From: Metaclostridioides mangenotii
Lineage (GTDB): Bacteria; Bacillota; Clostridia; Peptostreptococcales; Peptostreptococcaceae
Assembly (NCBI RefSeq): GCF_017873185.1
Contig: NZ_JAGGJX010000002.1
Coordinates: 434,001 to 498,000 of the forward strand
Direction of reading: 5' to 3'
DNA: 64,000 bases
How positions within the stretch are numbered: position 1 is the stretch's first letter; each line of letters opens with the position of its first letter. Positions 43,717 to 52,788 of this stretch are shown piece after piece. The notes under the pieces are model-generated. The model was not told the DNA's origin and did not search any database. It saw only the letters and a program-made list of their open reading frames with translations. The position numbers and the translations under genes are program-made.

Positions 43717-43796
43717 AAGAAAAAAGGAATGGGGATGAACTGCGCCATTTTCAGATCAGCACTTTGGTCTGACATGGTCAGTATATCCCCATTCCT
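43717..43796 (-). terminator. Elaborate terminator after LCP copy 2
   Basis: The outer arms 43725-43736 and 43785-43796 pair over 12 bp. Inside them ACTG/CAGT, CCAT/ATGG and CAGA/TCTG continue the helix through bulges, giving a hairpin of about 72 nt. A T run follows on the minus strand. It lies directly after the minus-strand LCP gene at 43836. Confidence 0.8.
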
Positions 43797-43835
43797 CCTT
43801 TCTATCCCATCTCATATAAAAACTAAACCGAAGAC

Positions 43836-44798
43836 CTATTCACCGCCATTGTACTCGATGTCTTTAAATATGAAGTCATGGAGCACATTGATATCTTCCG
43901 AGTCAAAAGGTATAACAAATCCTGAATTACCTATTTTTCTTCCTTTATCTATATTCATAGGGAACTCAAGTGATTTAAGATCGAGATTTCCGATACCTAT
44001 CAACTGTGTTCCAAGCGATATTATAGTGTTTGGATTCATATTTGTTTTAACATATGGAAGGAGGCTGTTTACAACTCCTGCGTACTTGCTCTTTGGAAGA
44101 TCTTTAGCCTCATTTATTAAAGCTTGAATAACATCCCTCTGTCTTCTGTCTCTTTCTGCTGTACTATCGTTCTTTCTTATACGCGAGAAAGAAAGAGCTT
44201 GGTATCCGTTGAGCTTTTGCTTTCCGGAGTTTTGAATATACTCGATCGATCCTTTATCCTTATTTTTGGACCATTTGTAAGTTTCAGGTATAAATTTATT
44301 TAATTCTCTAATTTCGCTCTTCTGAACCTCTACTTCTACGCCTCCTAAAGCATCTATTACATCTATAAATGAATTAAAATCTACTGTAGCGTAGTGTTGT
44401 ATATCTAGTTCAAAGTTCTGCTCAATAGTGTCTATAAGCATCTCAGCTTCACCGTACACATAGGCATGGGTAAGTTTTTGCTCTCCATGACCAGGGATGT
44501 CCACAAATGTATCCCTATTAAGCGATGTAAGTTTTATACTTTTGTTTTTGTTGTCTAAAGTAAGTATCATCATAGCATCTGATCTAGACTTTTCTTCTCC
44601 AGGTCTTGCATCTGTACCAAGTAAAAGTATATTTGTTATGCTCTTATCGCTCTTGTAATCGTTGCTGTTTAATGAGTCAATATTAATGCTATTATCTTGT
44701 ATTGTTTTTAATTTAAAATAAACGTATCCATATATGCTAGCTGGGAAGGCTACTACAATTATAGTTAAAAATACCACCAGCTTTTTTAATCCTGACAA
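43836..44798 (-). CDS. LytR-CpsA-Psr (LCP) family ligase, copy 2
   Basis: This 320-residue paralogue of the neighbouring LCP protein has the same plan: membrane anchor (LVVFLTIIVVAFPASIYGYV), ILLLGTDARPGEEKSRSDAM, LNRDTFVDIPGHGEQKLTHA and SFSRIRKNDSTAERDRRQRD. The start is TTG at 44798, placed by GAGAGGTGG upstream and by alignment with MSKLKKF of copy 1. It begins 15 nt after the old-yellow-enzyme gene, so the two are probably on one transcript. It attaches polymers to the wall outside the cell. Two copies may serve different polymers or conditions. Confidence 0.92.
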   Translation of the reverse strand: MSGLKKLVVFLTIIVVAFPASIYGYVYFKLKTIQDNSINIDSLNSNDYKSDKSITNILLLGTDARPGEEKSRSDAMMILTLDNKNKSIKLTSLNRDTFVDIPGHGEQKLTHAYVYGEAEMLIDTIEQNFELDIQHYATVDFNSFIDVIDALGGVEVEVQKSEIRELNKFIPETYKWSKNKDKGSIEYIQNSGKQKLNGYQALSFSRIRKNDSTAERDRRQRDVIQALINEAKDLPKSKYAGVVNSLLPYVKTNMNPNTIISLGTQLIGIGNLDLKSLEFPMNIDKGRKIGNSGFVIPFDSEDINVLHDFIFKDIEYNGGE

Positions 44799-44813
44799 AA
44801 AATTTCCACCTCT

Positions 44814-45854
44814 CTAATTGAATATACACGTTTTCTCAACGTTCATACAGTTACCACAATTTATACATTTTGGTTTATAGGAGTTATCTTCCTTATATAG
44901 ATTGATTAGTTCTGGTTCTCGTATAAGTGGTCTAGCCATTGAGAAGTATTCAATATTTGTATTGTTTAATATATTATTCATGTTGTCTACGGTTCTGTTA
45001 CCGCCTACAAGTATTACAGGGCAATTTACAGATGCAGCTACTTTAGACGCATCGTCTTTAAAGTATGATTCACCTTTTAAGTTGTAAAATCCACCACCGC
45101 TTACCTCAATAGAATCGATACCCAATTTGTCTAATTCTTTTGTAGTATACAAGCAGTCGTTAATTGTGGCGCCTCCGTCTCTATTGTCGCTGCTGTTAAT
45201 TTTAATTCCGACATGATAGTCGTCGCTAACGCTATTTCTGACAGCTCTGTAGACCTCTAGGATGATTCTAGATCTGTTTTCAATGGAGCCGCCGTACTCG
45301 TCAGTTCTCTTGTTGTGGTGTGGGTCTAAAAATTGGCTTAGCAAATATCCATGAGCTCCATGTATTTGAACGCCATCAAATCCAGCTATTTTACATCTTA
45401 AGGCAGCTTTTGAAAATGAATCTACAATATGTTTTATATCGTCTTTGCTCATTTCCTTTGGAACGGTACCTTTATTTATGTTTGGAACGCTAGATGGTCC
45501 TAGTATAGTTCTCGATTCTGTATTGTAACTAGCGCTAGAACCTCCATATACTATTTGCATCATTATTTTAGAGCCTTTTTTATGTACAGTGTCCACTAAC
45601 TCTGTATAGACTTCTATTAAAGAATCATCATATATACCAAGCATCCTAGGATTAGGCTTTTCTTCATTAGTTATATATGCGTAACTAGTTATAATAAGAC
45701 CTACCCCTCCATCTGCAAGATCACAGTATATATCGATTATATTTTCATCAATAGATCCATTTTCCAAAGCTCTATTTTCCCATGTTGCAGATCTTATAAA
45801 TCTATTTTTCAGATCTATATTTTTCATAGATGTTTTGTCAAATAAAGTTTTCAT
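44814..45854 (-). CDS. Old-yellow-enzyme-family flavin oxidoreductase
   Basis: The protein has 346 residues from the ATG at 45854 behind GGAGGAA; the longer open frame upstream has no ribosome site. It is an FMN-binding TIM barrel with MKNIDLKNRFIRSATWENRA, QIHGAHGYLLSQFLDPHHNK and RTDEYGGSIENRSR, and it reduces activated C=C bonds with NAD(P)H. The end carries CINCGNC and one more Cys (MNVEKTC), which could hold an iron-sulfur cluster as in 2,4-dienoyl-CoA reductases. The further flavin/NADH domains of those are missing. It is cytosolic, and its place amid wall genes gives no clue to the substrate. Confidence 0.88.
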   Translation of the reverse strand: MKTLFDKTSMKNIDLKNRFIRSATWENRALENGSIDENIIDIYCDLADGGVGLIITSYAYITNEEKPNPRMLGIYDDSLIEVYTELVDTVHKKGSKIMMQIVYGGSSASYNTESRTILGPSSVPNINKGTVPKEMSKDDIKHIVDSFSKAALRCKIAGFDGVQIHGAHGYLLSQFLDPHHNKRTDEYGGSIENRSRIILEVYRAVRNSVSDDYHVGIKINSSDNRDGGATINDCLYTTKELDKLGIDSIEVSGGGFYNLKGESYFKDDASKVAASVNCPVILVGGNRTVDNMNNILNNTNIEYFSMARPLIREPELINLYKEDNSYKPKCINCGNCMNVEKTCIFN

Positions 45855-46006
45855 CAGTATTCCTCCATTATTAATAAAAAAATCTATATTTATATAGTTT
45901 ACTACACATTTATTAGGAGTTAAACGTATTTTGTATGAATTTAACAAATTATACTGATTAATAAAGTATATTTGTGACAATAATGTGTGGTAAGAGGTGA
46001 TTAAAA

Positions 46007-46651
46007 ATGAGAATACCAAAGCATGTTGGAATAATACCAGATGGTAATAGACGTTGGGCGAGCAACCAAGGAATGACTAAGGATAAAGGATATATAAGTG
46101 GGATTGATCCGGGGCTCGAAGCTTATAGATTCTGTAGAGATAGTGGATGTGATGAGGTAACATTCTACGGATTTACCACAGACAATACTAGAAGACCAGC
46201 TGATCAGACAAAGGCATTTACAGATGCGTGTATTAAAGCTGCAAATATACTTTTGGATGAGGGAGCAGCACTATTAGTAGTAGGAAATGTTAGTTCACCG
46301 ATGTTTCCAAAAGAATTACTTCCTTATACTAATAGGATAGAAGCAAAAGAAAACCAAATAAAAGCTAATCTACTTGTAAATTACGGGTGGTACTGGGATG
46401 TAAATAATATAGCTGGTGCTCAGGGAGTAAACAAGAATAATATACAAGATCATATACAGTCATCTGATGTTTCTAGACTCGACCTTATAGTTAGATGGGG
46501 TGGAAGAAGAAGATTGAGTGGATTTTTGCCGATTCAGTCAATTTATGCAGACTTTTATATTATAGAGAATTACTGGCCTGACTTTAAAAACGAAGACTTA
46601 AATGAGGCATTTTGTTGGTATGATACACAAGATATAACATTAGGTGGATAA
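46007..46651 (+). CDS. Short UppS-family cis-prenyltransferase
   Basis: This 214-residue protein has the cis-prenyltransferase features GIIPDGNRRWA (catalytic Asp), FYGFTTDNTRRP and the C-terminal RWGGRRRLSGFLPIQSIYAD. Typical UppS enzymes have about 240-250 residues; here the central helices are shorter. It may make undecaprenyl diphosphate for the surface polymer or a shorter prenyl chain. C. difficile has a similar second UppS near cwp19, so this is probably an accessory copy. AGGTGA lies before the start, and the gene is divergent from the old-yellow-enzyme gene. Confidence 0.85.
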   Translation: MRIPKHVGIIPDGNRRWASNQGMTKDKGYISGIDPGLEAYRFCRDSGCDEVTFYGFTTDNTRRPADQTKAFTDACIKAANILLDEGAALLVVGNVSSPMFPKELLPYTNRIEAKENQIKANLLVNYGWYWDVNNIAGAQGVNKNNIQDHIQSSDVSRLDLIVRWGGRRRLSGFLPIQSIYADFYIIENYWPDFKNEDLNEAFCWYDTQDITLGG

Positions 46652-46797
46652 AAACTGCATATTTAAAGCTTTTTAGAAATATATCGAGTTGAAAAATATC
46701 TCTCTTGGTGATAAAATATCATTAATAAATATTTATTTTTTTGAAAATAAAGATTAATAAAAAATTACTAAATTTTATAACTGAGAAGGGTGTTGAG

Positions 46798-47601
46798 ATG
46801 TCAGAAAAGAAAAGCGACAATTCGAGGGGAAAAACTTCAAAGGAGAAAAAGAAAAAAAGAATTAATAAAAAGAAGTTATTAATAGTCATTTTAGTTGCCG
46901 CGTTCTTTGTGTTTTGTATATTTAAAGCATCTCAAGGAGTAGTTGGGTTAATTAAGAGTAACAACAAAATAAGCTTGAAGACTGAACAAAAGGTGAAATC
47001 AGATGAACAATTTGATTTGGGGGATGAGGAAGAAAATAAAAACAAGAAATTTACAGTACTTATAGATCCTGGACACGGTGGGAATGACAAAGGGAGTCAG
47101 AGTAAAACAAACTCAAAACTGTACGAAAAGGATTTGAATCTTGAAATAGCGAAGAAGGTAGCAAATAACCTATCTAAGCAAAAAGATGTACAAGTATTGG
47201 TTACTAGAACTGATGATAAGTACGTGAGTTTAGACGAAAGAGTCAATCTTGCAAAGCAAAATTCAGTAGATGCCTTAATATCAATACATCTAAATGCACA
47301 AGAGGGAGTAACTACAGCGACTGGTATTGAGACATGGTATAGGACTGGCGCAACTGATGGTTCAAAAAAACTTGCAGAAAATGTGCAAGTTACAACTCTT
47401 TCTTATGTAAAAGAAAAGGATAGAGGAATTCTAGAAAACAATTTCGAAGTACTTAGAAATACAGATATGCCTGCGATTTTAGTAGAATGTGGATTTTTAA
47501 CTAATCCAGCAGATGAAAAAAAATTGTTAAGTAGCAAGCATCAAGACCAATTAGCAGAAGGTATTGTTCAAGGGATATTAACATTTTTAGATAATAAATA
47601 G
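46798..47601 (+). CDS. Membrane-anchored N-acetylmuramoyl-L-alanine amidase
   Basis: The protein has 267 residues from the ATG at 46798, after GAAGGGTG. A TTG at 46741 in frame has no ribosome site. A strongly basic cytosolic N-terminus (about 1-28) leads to one membrane segment (LLIVILVAAFFVFCIF). The external amidase_3 domain follows with LIDPGHGGNDKGSQ, KDLNLEIAKKVANN, SIHLNAQEG and LVECGFLTNP; zinc ligands and catalytic Glu are complete. It hydrolyses the MurNAc-L-Ala bond. It has no CWB2 repeats, unlike the Cwp6-like enzyme. A CwlD-like sporulation role is one possibility but is not shown by the sequence. Confidence 0.9.
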   Translation: MSEKKSDNSRGKTSKEKKKKRINKKKLLIVILVAAFFVFCIFKASQGVVGLIKSNNKISLKTEQKVKSDEQFDLGDEEENKNKKFTVLIDPGHGGNDKGSQSKTNSKLYEKDLNLEIAKKVANNLSKQKDVQVLVTRTDDKYVSLDERVNLAKQNSVDALISIHLNAQEGVTTATGIETWYRTGATDGSKKLAENVQVTTLSYVKEKDRGILENNFEVLRNTDMPAILVECGFLTNPADEKKLLSSKHQDQLAEGIVQGILTFLDNK

Positions 47602-47628
47602 ACAAAATATTTAATAATTTATTTTGAG

Positions 47629-47658
47629 AAAGTTGATTTTATAATAATCAGCTTTTTT
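47629..47658 (+). terminator. Terminator after the membrane amidase gene
   Basis: AAAGTTGATT/AATCAGCTTT arms (10 bp, one G-T pair) are followed by a T run. Confidence 0.75.
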
Positions 47659-47691
47659 GTTATCTATGAAGAGTTCTGATTGGAGGTCAAT

Positions 47692-49455
47692 ATGCGTGGT
47701 GATAGAAATTTCATTAAAGAAGATGACTTTATTGTATCAAATAATTATGAAAAGAGCTTAGATGAAGAGGTAAAGAAGAGCTCAGGCATATATTATACAC
47801 CTAAATTTATCGTTGAATACATTATGGAAAAGACTCTATATAAACACGACATAATTGAAAATCCATATCCAAAGGTGTTTGATATGTCTTGTGGCTGTGG
47901 CAATTTTTTAATAGTAGCTTACGATGTACTGTACAGTATGTTTAGAAATAATTTAAAAGCGCTATCAAATAAATACGGCAAAAATTATTGGAATGAAAAT
48001 AATCTTCACAGCCACATAATAAACAACTGTATCTACGGAACAGATATCGATAGCGAGGCTATAAATATATTAAGAGATTCGTTATCAAAGAAAGATCTCA
48101 AGAATTCATGTAATTATGAAAAAAATATACAGTGTTATGATTCATTAAATTACGACAATAAGTATAAATTTGACTATATAATAGGAAATCCACCTTATGT
48201 AGGGCATAAAAATATAGATAAAAGTTACAGAGAGTTTTTAAATAAAAATTTCGGGGAAGTCTATAAAGATAAATCAGATCTTTACTTCTGTTTTATTAAA
48301 AAAATCATGGATTTGTTGGATGAGGGTGGGAAAAGCAGTATAGTGACACCTAGGTATTTTTTAGAGAGCCCATCGGCAAAAGATTTAAGAAATTATATAA
48401 ATGAAAACATATCTATTGAGGAATGTGTAGACTTTTTAGGAGCTAAAATTTTTAAAAATGTAGGAATTTCTAGTTGTATACTTACATTTGGTAATCAAAA
48501 AAGTAAGTCGTACGCAGATGTATACAGAGTTAAAGACGAAGATATGAGCATGAAAAATATAGAAAGGCTTTCAGTATATATTAGAAGTGATAAATTTGAG
48601 CACCTGAAGATCAAGAAAGACAGTTTAGATGATGACTGGATTATTGTGGATGAGGACAGTGAAAAGTTCTATACAATAATTCAAAACAAGTGTACTTTTC
48701 AACTTGGAGATATTGTTGAAAGTTTTCAAGGTGTAATAACTGGTTGTGATAAGGCATTTATTTATAGAAAGGGCGATAAGAGGCTCGACAAAATAAATAG
48801 AAAATTTTTAAAAAGTTGGGTAAAAAATAAAGACATACAGAAGTATTCAGTAGATTCAAGTGATTTCCAATTAGTGTATTCGGACATAATAGAAGATGAA
48901 GATGACCTAGATTATTTTGAAACTCTAATAGAGGAATACAGTGAAAGATTAAAGAATAGAAGAGAGTGCAAAAAAAATATAAGGAAATGGCATCAGCTGC
49001 AGTGGGGAAGAAGTGTAGATTTGTTTGAGAGAATTAAGATAATGTATCCTTACAAATCAAAAGAAAATAAATTTGCAATAGATTACGACTACAATTTCTC
49101 AAGTGCAGATGTATATTCATTCGCTATTAAGGAAGAATATTTAAATGAATTTTCATATGAATACTTGGTAGCTCTTTTAAATTCTAAAGTGTATGACAAA
49201 TATTATAAAATTACAGCTAAAAAGATGAGTAGAGGGATATATGATTACTACCCAAATAAAGTACTAAAGATGAAAATCTTTAAAGGAGAAAACTACAAAG
49301 AAATAGAATATTTATCTAAGCAGATAATATATGAAATTAGAAATAAATCGCAGCATAGTATACAGAATGCTGAGTATTTACAAAGTGAAATAGATAATCT
49401 GATACTTAAATCTTTATGTTTAGAAGGTCAAAATATGGTAAAATATAATTCATAA
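47692..49455 (+). CDS. camA: Orphan DNA N6-adenine methyltransferase, CamA-like
   Basis: The protein has 587 residues from the ATG at 47692 after GGAGG; TTG at 47680 is rejected. The methyltransferase half has SGIYYTPKFIVEYIMEK, the SAM motif DMSCGCGNFL (about 63-72), the YGTDID acidic loop and the catalytic NPPY (about 166-169). The second half is a TaqI-like target recognition domain (FQGVITGCDKAFIYRKGD, WHQLQWGRSVDLFERIKIMY, SSADVYSFAIKEEYL). It matches the conserved C. difficile orphan methyltransferase CamA in length, motifs and position before the patatin and ptsHI genes. CamA marks the last A of CAAAAA and influences sporulation. No restriction gene is adjacent. Confidence 0.92.
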   Translation: MRGDRNFIKEDDFIVSNNYEKSLDEEVKKSSGIYYTPKFIVEYIMEKTLYKHDIIENPYPKVFDMSCGCGNFLIVAYDVLYSMFRNNLKALSNKYGKNYWNENNLHSHIINNCIYGTDIDSEAINILRDSLSKKDLKNSCNYEKNIQCYDSLNYDNKYKFDYIIGNPPYVGHKNIDKSYREFLNKNFGEVYKDKSDLYFCFIKKIMDLLDEGGKSSIVTPRYFLESPSAKDLRNYINENISIEECVDFLGAKIFKNVGISSCILTFGNQKSKSYADVYRVKDEDMSMKNIERLSVYIRSDKFEHLKIKKDSLDDDWIIVDEDSEKFYTIIQNKCTFQLGDIVESFQGVITGCDKAFIYRKGDKRLDKINRKFLKSWVKNKDIQKYSVDSSDFQLVYSDIIEDEDDLDYFETLIEEYSERLKNRRECKKNIRKWHQLQWGRSVDLFERIKIMYPYKSKENKFAIDYDYNFSSADVYSFAIKEEYLNEFSYEYLVALLNSKVYDKYYKITAKKMSRGIYDYYPNKVLKMKIFKGENYKEIEYLSKQIIYEIRNKSQHSIQNAEYLQSEIDNLILKSLCLEGQNMVKYNS

Positions 49456-49499
49456 ATTGTATTTTATTATCAAATAAAGCTTAATTTGGTGGTGATGAT

Positions 49500-50729
49500 A
49501 TGAGAGGATTAGTACTAGAAGGCGGGGGTACAAAAGGAGCATACCAAATAGGAGCTTATAAAGCTCTCAGATCATTAGGTATGGAATTTCAAGGTGTATC
49601 TGGAACTTCTATAGGAGCATTAAATGGAGCTTATATAGTTCAAGATGACATAGAGGTTATGGAAGATATATGGCTAAACTACGATTATACATACTTTATG
49701 GATATTGACAAAGAAAATTATGAAAGAATTAAAGATATAAGTTTCTCTACTAAAAGTTTTAATAGTGTACTTGATCTTATGAATAAGGCTAGAAAAAATC
49801 AAGGTATTGATATCAGCCCATTGAGATCGCTACTAGAAAATACTTTAGATGAGAGAATACTGAGAGAGTCAAAGAAAGACTTTGGGCTTGTAACTGTGTA
49901 CTGGGATAAAAAGCTAAATCCCCACCAATTGTATATAGAGGAAATGCCAGAAGGCAGATTGATAGATTATTTAATTGCAAGTTCTAGTCTTCCGATATTT
50001 CAGATGAACAGAATGGACGATAGATTGTATTTAGATGGAGTATTTTCAGATAATATACCTGTAGGCCTGCTGAAAGATAAAGGGTATGAAGATATAGTGG
50101 TAATAAGACTTGTTGATGACCTTATTGGTAAAATGAGTTTAAATAAATACAGCAATATGAATGTAAAGACGATAATTCCTTCTGAATACTTAGGGGGATC
50201 CTTAAATAAAGATAGAGATAGTGTTGAGAAAAATATAAAATTAGGATACCTAGATACTATGAAGGCGTATGAAAGATGCCATGGTGTAAAGTATTTCTTT
50301 GATTTAGATTATAAGTTCGACGACAAGTACTGTTTTGAAATGTTTAGAAGGCTAGATAGAGATGTAATAGAAAATATATGCAACTTGCTAAATATTAAAA
50401 AAGATCCTAATCTAAGGACTCTTATGGAAGTAGTTATCCCAAAAGTTGGGGATACGCTTGATTTAGCTAAGAATTTTTCGTATCAGGATTTATTTTATCG
50501 TATATATGAGACTAAGCTTGAGGAAAATAATATCAACAGAGTACAACTTTACGATTTCAATAAAGTATTTAATATTGTAAATACAAACATTGAATCAAAC
50601 AACGATATAATATCGAGTTTCGGATCAAAACCAATAATACAAAAAAATATAAATTTATTAAAAAAGCATAAAACTTCAAAACTTTTGATAAATAGTATAA
50701 TTACTGGTATAAGTGAACAAAGCAGATAG
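49500..50729 (+). CDS. Patatin-like phospholipase
   Basis: This 409-residue protein opens with MRGLVLEGGGTKGAYQIGAY (oxyanion GGGxxG). The nucleophile Ser is in GVSGTSIGALNG and the catalytic Asp in YLDGVFSDN, so the Ser-Asp dyad is complete. It is a cytosolic or membrane-associated lipid acyl hydrolase. The C-terminal 200 residues (FRRLDRDVIENICNLL and following) are helical and not part of the patatin core. The ribosome site is GGTGGTGA. Position after camA is as in C. difficile. The lipid substrate is unknown. Confidence 0.9.
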   Translation: MRGLVLEGGGTKGAYQIGAYKALRSLGMEFQGVSGTSIGALNGAYIVQDDIEVMEDIWLNYDYTYFMDIDKENYERIKDISFSTKSFNSVLDLMNKARKNQGIDISPLRSLLENTLDERILRESKKDFGLVTVYWDKKLNPHQLYIEEMPEGRLIDYLIASSSLPIFQMNRMDDRLYLDGVFSDNIPVGLLKDKGYEDIVVIRLVDDLIGKMSLNKYSNMNVKTIIPSEYLGGSLNKDRDSVEKNIKLGYLDTMKAYERCHGVKYFFDLDYKFDDKYCFEMFRRLDRDVIENICNLLNIKKDPNLRTLMEVVIPKVGDTLDLAKNFSYQDLFYRIYETKLEENNINRVQLYDFNKVFNIVNTNIESNNDIISSFGSKPIIQKNINLLKKHKTSKLLINSIITGISEQSR

Positions 50730-50774
50730 ATTAAGATAAAGAGAGAGAATATACAGTAGGAGGACAGTAAAACT

Positions 50775-51038
50775 ATGGAAAAAATAGTAAAGATAAAGAA
50801 TAAAAGTGGGCTTCATGCAAGACCAGCAGGTATGTTTGTAAAGGAAGCATCTAAGTATAGATCAGATGTAGAGGTTGAATTTAAAGGTAAAAGTGTAAAT
50901 GCAAAGTCTATTATGGGCATTATGAGTCTAGGGCTTTCAAAGGGAGAAGAAATAAAGATAGTTGTAAAAGGTGATGATGAGAGTGAAGCAATGCAGGCAA
51001 TTGTAGATTTGATTGAAAACGAATTTGATGAAAAATAA
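50775..51038 (+). CDS. ptsH: Phosphocarrier protein HPr
   Basis: This 87-residue protein has the active His in SGLHARPAGMFVK (His14) and the regulatory Ser in NAKSIMGIMSLGL (Ser45), both intact. HPr carries phosphate from Enzyme I to sugar-specific EIIA proteins and, when phosphorylated on Ser by HPr kinase, works with CcpA. GGAGG precedes the ATG. The next gene encodes an Enzyme I-like protein that lacks its own catalytic residues. HPr in this organism may therefore be phosphorylated by another Enzyme I, or mainly on Ser. Confidence 0.95.
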   Translation: MEKIVKIKNKSGLHARPAGMFVKEASKYRSDVEVEFKGKSVNAKSIMGIMSLGLSKGEEIKIVVKGDDESEAMQAIVDLIENEFDEK

Positions 51039-51078
51039 AAAGATCGTCAATATCTAACAATTATGGGGGGAATATTTT

Positions 51079-52788
51079 ATGTTTCTGAATGGTATAGGCG
51101 CTTCACCTGGAATTGCTATGGGAAAAGCTTTAGTAGTTGTGGACAATAAACCTATCATTGAAAAGAGAACTATAGACAATGTGGACTACGAAATCGAGAG
51201 GCTTGATAGAGCTGTAGAAATATCTAGAAAAGAGATGGATGAACTTAAAAACAAGGCTATAAAAGAATTGCCTTATGGTGAGGCAGAATTGGTTGTAGAA
51301 CATCTGTCAATACTGGATAATTCGGACTTAATTATTTCGACAAAAGAAAGAATAGAAAAAGAAAAAGTAAATGCAGAGTACGCATTAAATGAAGCTAAAG
51401 AGTTATTTGTAACTATGTTTGAATCTATGGGAAACTTATATACTTCAGAAAGAGCATTTGATATAAAAAGTATAACTAATAGGTTGATTAAACACTTACT
51501 TGGACTAGAAGTAATCGATGTATCATTATTAGAAGAAGATACTATTTTGGTAAGTGATAAATTTTCAATAAACGATTTAAACTTGATTAATGTAGATACA
51601 ATTGTAGGAGCGTTAACCGATTTAGGAACAAAGGCATCTATTTCTGCAATAATTTCAAGAGGCATTGAAATTCCTTCAGTTGTTGGATTAAATGATATAA
51701 CCCAAAAAGTAAAAAATGGTGACTACGTTGTCTTTGATGGACGTAGTGGTGAAGTAATTTTAAACCCTGATGAAAAAATCAAAGCTGAGTATATAGAGCA
51801 TAGAAAAAAATACTGTAAAGAAAGAGAAATGCTCAAAAGATTAAAAGGTAAAAAGACAGTTACACTAGATGGAAAAGAGATCAATCTATATGGAATTATA
51901 AGCAGTCAAATTCAAATAGACAACATAATTAAAAATGATGCAGAAGGAGTTGGGTTATTAAGAACTGAATTTCTATATTTAAATAGAGATACATCTCCAA
52001 GCGAAAATCAACAATATGAAGTATACAAATCAATAATAGAAAAAATGGATGGCAAGCCAATAGTAATAAGAACTTTAGATATAGGAGCAGATGAAGAGCT
52101 GAGTTATATAAACTTGAAAGAAGAACTAAATCCTTCACTTGGATATAGGTCAATTAGACTTTGTCTTGATCGATTAGATATTTTTCAAACTCAATTAAGA
52201 GCGCTCTATAGAGCCAGTGTACACGGAAACCTAAAGATCGAATTCCCTATGATATCTTGCCTAGCTGAATTACTAGAGGTAAAGTCTATATTAAAAGAAA
52301 CTCTTGATAAGTTAGATGTAGAAGGCATTAAGTACAATAAAAATGTAGAAATCGGCGCAGTGATAGAAATCCCATCCCTGGCTATAATTTCAGATATAAT
52401 AGTAAAGCATGTAGATTTTCTATCTGTGGAGATAGATGATTTGATACAGTTTACATGCGCGGTAGATAGAAGCAATCATAGGCTAAACGATATATTTGAC
52501 AAGTTTAATCCAGGAGTTTTAAGATTATTAAGACACGTAATAGAAAGTGCGAAAAATGAAAATAAGTGGGTAGGAATAAGTGGTGAACCTTGTAGTGACT
52601 TAAAAATGGTGCCACTTCTTTTAGCGATAGGTTTTAAAAAACTATCAATGCCCCCTATTTCGATTTTAGAAGTACGAAATTTAATCAGCTCTATAAATAC
52701 GCAAGATCTAGAAAAACTAAAGGATGAAGTTTTCACTAGGGGAACTTCTAGAGAGATATCTGATCTTATGGATAGATATTTAGAATAG
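51079..52788 (+). CDS. ptsI: Enzyme I-like PTS protein with altered catalytic residues
   Basis: This 569-residue protein has full Enzyme I length and order: HPr-binding helices, phosphohistidine domain and PEP-binding barrel. The key positions differ. In a normal enzyme the phospho-accepting His lies in GGRTSHSAI; here the segment is LGTKASISAI, with Ile188 in its place. The barrel motif GTNDL is EIDDL, DIGGDK is DIGADE, and the acid/base Cys in MCGE is Ser (GISGEPC, about 500). GLLRTEFLYLNRDTSPSE and GYRSIRLCLDR remain. The frame is intact and the gene follows ptsH, so this looks like a protein with a changed role rather than a pseudogene. Normal PEP-dependent activity is unlikely. Confidence 0.9.
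   Translation: MFLNGIGASPGIAMGKALVVVDNKPIIEKRTIDNVDYEIERLDRAVEISRKEMDELKNKAIKELPYGEAELVVEHLSILDNSDLIISTKERIEKEKVNAEYALNEAKELFVTMFESMGNLYTSERAFDIKSITNRLIKHLLGLEVIDVSLLEEDTILVSDKFSINDLNLINVDTIVGALTDLGTKASISAIISRGIEIPSVVGLNDITQKVKNGDYVVFDGRSGEVILNPDEKIKAEYIEHRKKYCKEREMLKRLKGKKTVTLDGKEINLYGIISSQIQIDNIIKNDAEGVGLLRTEFLYLNRDTSPSENQQYEVYKSIIEKMDGKPIVIRTLDIGADEELSYINLKEELNPSLGYRSIRLCLDRLDIFQTQLRALYRASVHGNLKIEFPMISCLAELLEVKSILKETLDKLDVEGIKYNKNVEIGAVIEIPSLAIISDIIVKHVDFLSVEIDDLIQFTCAVDRSNHRLNDIFDKFNPGVLRLLRHVIESAKNENKWVGISGEPCSDLKMVPLLLAIGFKKLSMPPISILEVRNLISSINTQDLEKLKDEVFTRGTSREISDLMDRYLE

Noticed and set aside
43729-44127. 132-codon plus-strand frame opposite the second LCP gene
   Set aside because: It begins inside the terminator hairpin and mirrors the LCP coding sequence; no ribosome site or recognisable domain is present.
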